A DNA stretch of 64,000 nucleotides from Citrobacter sp. Res13-Sevr-PEB04-36 (lineage in GTDB: Bacteria > Pseudomonadota > Gammaproteobacteria > Enterobacterales > Enterobacteriaceae). Under the pieces are notes generated by a model. The model saw only the letters and a program-made list of their open reading frames with translations, was not told the DNA's origin and did no database searches. This document shows, in pieces, positions 55,549 to 64,000 of the stretch (within the stretch, counting starts at the first letter, position 1; each line of letters opens with the position of its first letter). The stretch is taken from assembly GCF_015672735.1 (NCBI RefSeq), contig NZ_JADABY010000042.1:62001-126000 (forward strand), given 5' to 3'. The position numbers and the translations under genes are program-made.

Positions 55549-56268
55549 ATGGTCATTAAGGCGCAAAGCCCGGCGGGGTTCGCGGAAGAGTACATCATTG
55601 AAAGCATCTGGAATAACCGCTTCCCTCCTGGTACGATTTTGCCCGCTGAACGTGAACTCTCTGAACTTATCGGAGTAACACGAACCACGTTACGCGAAGT
55701 GTTACAGCGCCTTGCTCGGGACGGCTGGTTGACCATTCAGCACGGCAAACCAACGAAAGTGAATAATTTCTGGGAAACGTCCGGGCTGAATATCCTTGAA
55801 ACGCTGGCGCGCCTCGATCACGAGAGTGTTCCGCAACTCATTGATAATCTGCTGTCGGTACGCACCAACATCTCAACAATCTTCATTCGCACCGCATTCC
55901 GTCAGCATCCGGACAAGGCACAGGAAGTGCTGGCGACGGCAAATCAGGTAGCCGACCATGCCGACGCCTTTGCTGACCTGGACTACAATATTTTCCGCGG
56001 CCTGGCATTTGCATCCGGTAACCCGATTTACGGTCTGATCCTCAACGGCATGAAGGGATTGTATACCCGCATTGGTCGTCATTATTTCGCCAATCCGGAA
56101 GCCCGTAGTCTGGCGCTGAGCTTCTACCATAAGCTGTCATTACTCTGCGAACAGGGCTCTCATGACCAGGTGTATGAAACGGTGCGCAGTTACGGCCACG
56201 ACAGCGGCGAGATTTGGCATCGTATGCAGAAAAATCTGCCCGGCGATTTAGCCATTCAGGGCCGTTAA
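55549..56268 (+). CDS. fadR: Fatty-acid metabolism regulator FadR
   Basis: This 239-residue GntR-family regulator has the winged helix at about 1-75 ([22 protein letters not shown], with the Arg residues that contact DNA). A C-terminal acyl-CoA-binding domain follows. FadR represses fad genes, including fadD in this window, and activates fabA, fabB and iclR; long-chain acyl-CoA releases it. ATG 55549 ([15 protein letters not shown]) matches the E. coli start. A BIME separates it from the convergent ycgB. Confidence 0.97.
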   Translation: MVIKAQSPAGFAEEYIIESIWNNRFPPGTILPAERELSELIGVTRTTLREVLQRLARDGWLTIQHGKPTKVNNFWETSGLNILETLARLDHESVPQLIDNLLSVRTNISTIFIRTAFRQHPDKAQEVLATANQVADHADAFADLDYNIFRGLAFASGNPIYGLILNGMKGLYTRIGRHYFANPEARSLALSFYHKLSLLCEQGSHDQVYETVRSYGHDSGEIWHRMQKNLPGDLAIQGR

Positions 56269-56276
56269 TCGCTCAA

Positions 56277-56363
56277 TGCCGGATGGCGGTGTGAACACCT
56301 TATCCGGCCTACGTGGATGTCTAGTGTAGGCCGGATAAGACGCTTTCGCGTCGCCATCCGGCA
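56277..56363. repeat. BIME/REP pair between fadR and ycgB
   Basis: TGCCGGATGGCGG (56277-56289) and CTTATCCGGCCTACG form one REP. GTAGGCCGGATAAGACGC to CGCCATCCGGCA (ending 56363) forms the second, inverted. This is the standard enterobacterial BIME layout in a convergent gap. Confidence 0.93.
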
Positions 56364-56370
56364 ATAAGAT

Positions 56371-57903
56371 TCACAGACCGTTCATTCTCGGCGGGCAACG
56401 TTCCAGCAGCTCCACGCTGCCATCTTCATTCTGTTGCTCCAGCGTCACGTCAAAACCCCATAACCGATGGACGTGCTTCAGCACCTCTTTGCGACCCTTA
56501 TCCAGCGGGGCGCGATTATGCGGAATATAGCGCAGTGTGAGAGAGCGATCGCCGCGCAAATCAACATTCCATACCTGAATGTTTGGCTCCAGGTTGCTCA
56601 GATTATACTGCGACGACAGCCGGTTACGAATTTCACGGTATCCCTCTTCGTTATGAATTGCTGAGATTTCCAGATAATTATGTCTGTCATCGTCCAGCAC
56701 GGTGAACAGGCGGAAATCACGCATCACCTTCGGTGACAGGAACTGGCTGATAAAGCTCTCGTCTTTAAAATCACGCATTGCAAAGTGCAGGGTTTCCAGC
56801 CAGTCAGAACCGGCGATATCCGGGAACCAGTATTTATCTTCCTCGGTCGGGGACTGACAAATACGTTTGATGTCCTGGAACATGGCGAATCCGAGCGCAT
56901 AGGGGTTAATTCCGCTATACCACGGGCTGTTGTACGGCGGCTGGAACACCACATTGGTATGGCTGTGTAAAAACTCCAGCATGAACCGCTCGGTGACTTT
57001 TCCTTCGTCATAAAGGTGGTTAAGGATGGTGTAATGCCAGAACGTCGCCCAGCCTTCATTCATCACCTGGGTTTGTTTCTGTGGATAAAAATACTGGCTC
57101 ACTTTGCGCACAATGCGCAGGACTTCACGCTGCCAGGACTCCAGCAGTGGGGCGTTCTTCTCCATGAAGTACAGCAGGTTTTCTTGTGGCTCAGAGGGAT
57201 AACGCCGCGCTTCGAACACGGTTTTCTCTTCCTCTTTTTTCGGCAAGGTACGCCACAGCATATTTACCTGGCTTTGCAGATATTCTTCACGGCTTTTTTG
57301 CCGCGCTTTCTCTTCCTGCAATGAAATTTTTTGCGGACGTTTATAGCGGTCAACGCCGTAGTTCATCAGCGCATGGCAGGAATCGAGCAGTTTTTCGACT
57401 TCATCGACGCCGTAGCGCTCTTCACACTGGGTAATGTAGTTTCTGGCAAAAATCAGATAATCAACAATGGAGCTGGCGTCCGTCCAGCTACGGAAAAGGT
57501 AGTTATTCTTGAAGAAAGAGTTATGCCCGTAGCAGGCATGTGCCATTACCAGTGCCTGCATGGTGATGGTGTTCTCTTCCATCAGATACGCGATACACGG
57601 GTTGGAATTGATGACAATCTCATAAGCCAGCCCTTGCTGACCGTGCTTATACAGACGTTCGGTTTCAATAAACTTTTTACCAAACGACCAATGGGTATAG
57701 TTAATCGGCATTCCGACGCTGGAGTAGGCGTCCATCATCTGCTCGGAGGTGATGACCTCGATTTGGTGCGGATAGGTCTCCAGCCGGTAGAGTTTTGCCA
57801 CGCGGTCTATTTCCGCCAGATAGACATCCAGCAGATCAAACGTCCAGTCGGGTCCATCGCTCAACCGTGTGGTGTCCTTGTTCATGGAATCAATCGTAGC
57901 CAT
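56371..57903 (-). CDS. ycgB: SpoVR-family protein YcgB
   Basis: This 510-residue cytoplasmic protein is a SpoVR homologue with the segments HACYGHNSFFKNNYLF and NEGWATFWHYTILNHLYDEG. HPYNSPWYSGINPYALGF-like sequence (NSPWYSGINPYALGF) also belongs to the family. It matches E. coli YcgB in length. In E. coli it is sigma-S dependent and recent work ties SpoVR proteins to YeaG/YeaH-type stress systems; the molecular role is unsettled. Convergent with fadR. Confidence 0.94.
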   Translation of the reverse strand: MATIDSMNKDTTRLSDGPDWTFDLLDVYLAEIDRVAKLYRLETYPHQIEVITSEQMMDAYSSVGMPINYTHWSFGKKFIETERLYKHGQQGLAYEIVINSNPCIAYLMEENTITMQALVMAHACYGHNSFFKNNYLFRSWTDASSIVDYLIFARNYITQCEERYGVDEVEKLLDSCHALMNYGVDRYKRPQKISLQEEKARQKSREEYLQSQVNMLWRTLPKKEEEKTVFEARRYPSEPQENLLYFMEKNAPLLESWQREVLRIVRKVSQYFYPQKQTQVMNEGWATFWHYTILNHLYDEGKVTERFMLEFLHSHTNVVFQPPYNSPWYSGINPYALGFAMFQDIKRICQSPTEEDKYWFPDIAGSDWLETLHFAMRDFKDESFISQFLSPKVMRDFRLFTVLDDDRHNYLEISAIHNEEGYREIRNRLSSQYNLSNLEPNIQVWNVDLRGDRSLTLRYIPHNRAPLDKGRKEVLKHVHRLWGFDVTLEQQNEDGSVELLERCPPRMNGL

Positions 57904-59524
<1,621 letters not shown>

Positions 59525-59536
59525 GAAGGACGCGAG

Positions 59537-60607
59537 ATGACCCGCCCAATACTGGCCAGCATTGACCTGCAGGCGTTGAAACAAAATTTAGGCATTGCAC
59601 GGCAGGCCGCACCGGACGCCCGCGTCTGGTCGGTGGTAAAAGCCAACGCTTATGGACATGGCATTGAACGCGTCTGGAATGCGCTGGGGAGCACCGACGG
59701 TTTCGCCATGCTTAATCTGGAAGAGGCGATAACGCTACGTGACCGGGGCTGGAAAGGCCCGATCTTAATGCTCGAAGGTTTTTTCCACGCTGAAGACCTG
59801 ACGGTGTATGACCAATATCGTTTAACCACCTGTGTACACAGTAACTGGCAGCTCAAAGCGCTACAAAATGCCCGTATGAACGCCCCGCTGGATGTGTATC
59901 TGAAGGTTAACAGCGGCATGAACCGTCTGGGCTTTTTGCCCGAGCGGGTAGCGACCGTCTGGCAACAACTGCGCGCGATGCCGAACGTGGGCGAAATGAC
60001 GCTGATGTCACATTTTGCCGATGCCGAACATCCGGACGGCATTCAGGACGCGATGGCGCGGATTGCACAGGCGACGGAAGGGCTTGAATGCCGACGTTCG
60101 CTGTCAAACTCCGCCGCCACGCTGTGGCACCCGGAAGCCCATTTCGACTGGGTACGCCCGGGTATTATTTTGTACGGTGCCTCCCCGTCAGGGCAATGGC
60201 GGGACATCGCCAATACCGGCCTCAAACCGGTAATGAGCCTGAACAGCGAGGTCATCGGGGTGCAAACGCTGAAGGCCGGTGACAGGGTCGGTTACGGTGG
60301 CCGTTACACCGCCCGCGGCGAACAACGCATCGGGATTGTGGCGACCGGCTATGCCGACGGTTATCCGCGCCATGCGCCGAGCGGCACGCCGGTGCTGGTG
60401 GACGGTGTCCGTACCGGGACGGTCGGCACGGTGTCGATGGATATGCTAGCAGTGGATCTGACGCCATGTCCTCAGGCAGGCATTGGTACGCCGGTAGAGC
60501 TGTGGGGCAAAGAGATCAAAATCGACGATGTGGCTACCGCGGCCGGTACGGTGGGGTACGAGTTGATGTGCTCGCTGGCGCTGCGAGTACCGGTTGTGAC
60601 GGTGTAA
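59537..60607 (+). CDS. dadX: Catabolic alanine racemase DadX
   Basis: This 356-residue PLP enzyme interconverts L- and D-alanine and feeds DadA. The PLP lysine is Lys35 ([10 protein letters not shown]) and the opposite catalytic base is Tyr253 ([10 protein letters not shown]). Length equals E. coli DadX. It is the second gene of dadAX and is followed by a BIME in the convergent gap to cvrA. Confidence 0.97.
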   Translation: MTRPILASIDLQALKQNLGIARQAAPDARVWSVVKANAYGHGIERVWNALGSTDGFAMLNLEEAITLRDRGWKGPILMLEGFFHAEDLTVYDQYRLTTCVHSNWQLKALQNARMNAPLDVYLKVNSGMNRLGFLPERVATVWQQLRAMPNVGEMTLMSHFADAEHPDGIQDAMARIAQATEGLECRRSLSNSAATLWHPEAHFDWVRPGIILYGASPSGQWRDIANTGLKPVMSLNSEVIGVQTLKAGDRVGYGGRYTARGEQRIGIVATGYADGYPRHAPSGTPVLVDGVRTGTVGTVSMDMLAVDLTPCPQAGIGTPVELWGKEIKIDDVATAAGTVGYELMCSLALRVPVVTV

Positions 60608-60618
60608 CTTTTGTAAAG

Positions 60619-60697
60619 TTGCCTGATGGCGCTGCGCTTATCAGGCCTACAATAGCAGTACATTTGTAAGCCGGGTAAGGCGCAGCCGCTACCCGGC
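60619..60697. repeat. BIME/REP pair between dadX and cvrA
   Basis: GCCTGAT...ATCAGGC (60621-60646) and GCCGGGTA...TACCCGGC (60670-60697) are two palindromic units around a short linker containing CTACAATAG. They look like REP sequences of a different subtype from the one at 56277. They lie in a convergent gap. Confidence 0.88.
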
Positions 60698-60710
60698 AAA
60701 AATTCCAGAG

Positions 60711-62462
<1,752 letters not shown>

Positions 62463-62541
62463 TTACGCTGTTTCGTATTAATAAACCCTAACATATTAGC
62501 GGCAGAAACAGCGTTTTACTTAGCCCTGTGAGTGGCTTTTT

Positions 62542-64000
<1,459 letters not shown>

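Overview
The window is a stretch of enterobacterial chromosome. Nearly every protein can be matched from memory to an Escherichia/Salmonella orthologue with the same neighbours. Gene order and content point to a Citrobacter- or Salmonella-like member of the Enterobacteriaceae rather than E. coli K-12. A second FtsI-type penicillin-binding protein follows cspC, as in Salmonella. rnd runs straight into minE, whereas these blocks lie far apart in K-12. The ycgN-dsbB interval carries an NsrR-controlled cupin gene instead of hlyE and umuDC. I see no insertion sequence, prophage, CRISPR array, rRNA or tRNA. The window opens inside zwf and closes inside emtA.

Layout. 1-3080: end of zwf, then the Entner-Doudoroff genes edd-eda. 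3078-5905: purT, SOS gene yebG, secreted yebF, membrane yebE. 5992-11473: oligopeptidase ptrB, exonuclease exoX, nitrilase-like yobB, polymerase III theta holE, and the copper-type cluster yobA-yebZ-yebY. 11474-13058: the overlapping small RNAs SdsR and RyeA, phosphatase pphA, yebW, yebV. 13159-18542: rsmF and the letAB (yebS-yebT) lipid-transport pair. 18672-25484: msrC, proQ-prc, htpX, yebQ, kdgR. 25598-29469: small genes yobH, mgrB, yebO, yobF-cspC and the extra PBP3. 29532-34520: rlmA, Mn-regulated mntP, yobD, the mannose PTS manXYZ. 34835-38148: leader ORF yoaL, yoaE, pdeD. 38279-44442: sdaA, nudL, pabB, yoaH, yoaB, yoaA. 44501-48975: tsaB, yeaY, fadD, rnd. 49111-52612: minCDE, ycgL, ycgM, ycgN. 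52642-56268: NO-response cupin, dsbB, nhaB, fadR. 56371-64000: ycgB, dadAX, cvrA, ldcA, emtA.

Functional themes are sugar-acid and mannose catabolism (edd/eda, kdgR, manXYZ), envelope homeostasis (letAB, prc, htpX, yeaY, ldcA, emtA, PBP3 paralogue), stress circuits (LexA boxes at yebG and yoaA, PhoP-mgrB, MntR/Fur/riboswitch at mntP, NsrR at the cupin), division-site selection (minCDE), and fatty-acid (fadD, fadR) and D-alanine metabolism (dadAX).

The chromosome here is mostly core. The most interesting signals are regulatory: a 39-bp near-perfect palindrome with an NsrR core, a leader ORF of yoaE whose Shine-Dalgarno spacer can fold, stacked metal control of mntP, a LexA-like box at the yoaA start, and a terminator immediately after the probable edd start point. 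No wholly new multi-gene system was found. All family assignments rest on reading the translated sequence and recalled knowledge; no database search was run.
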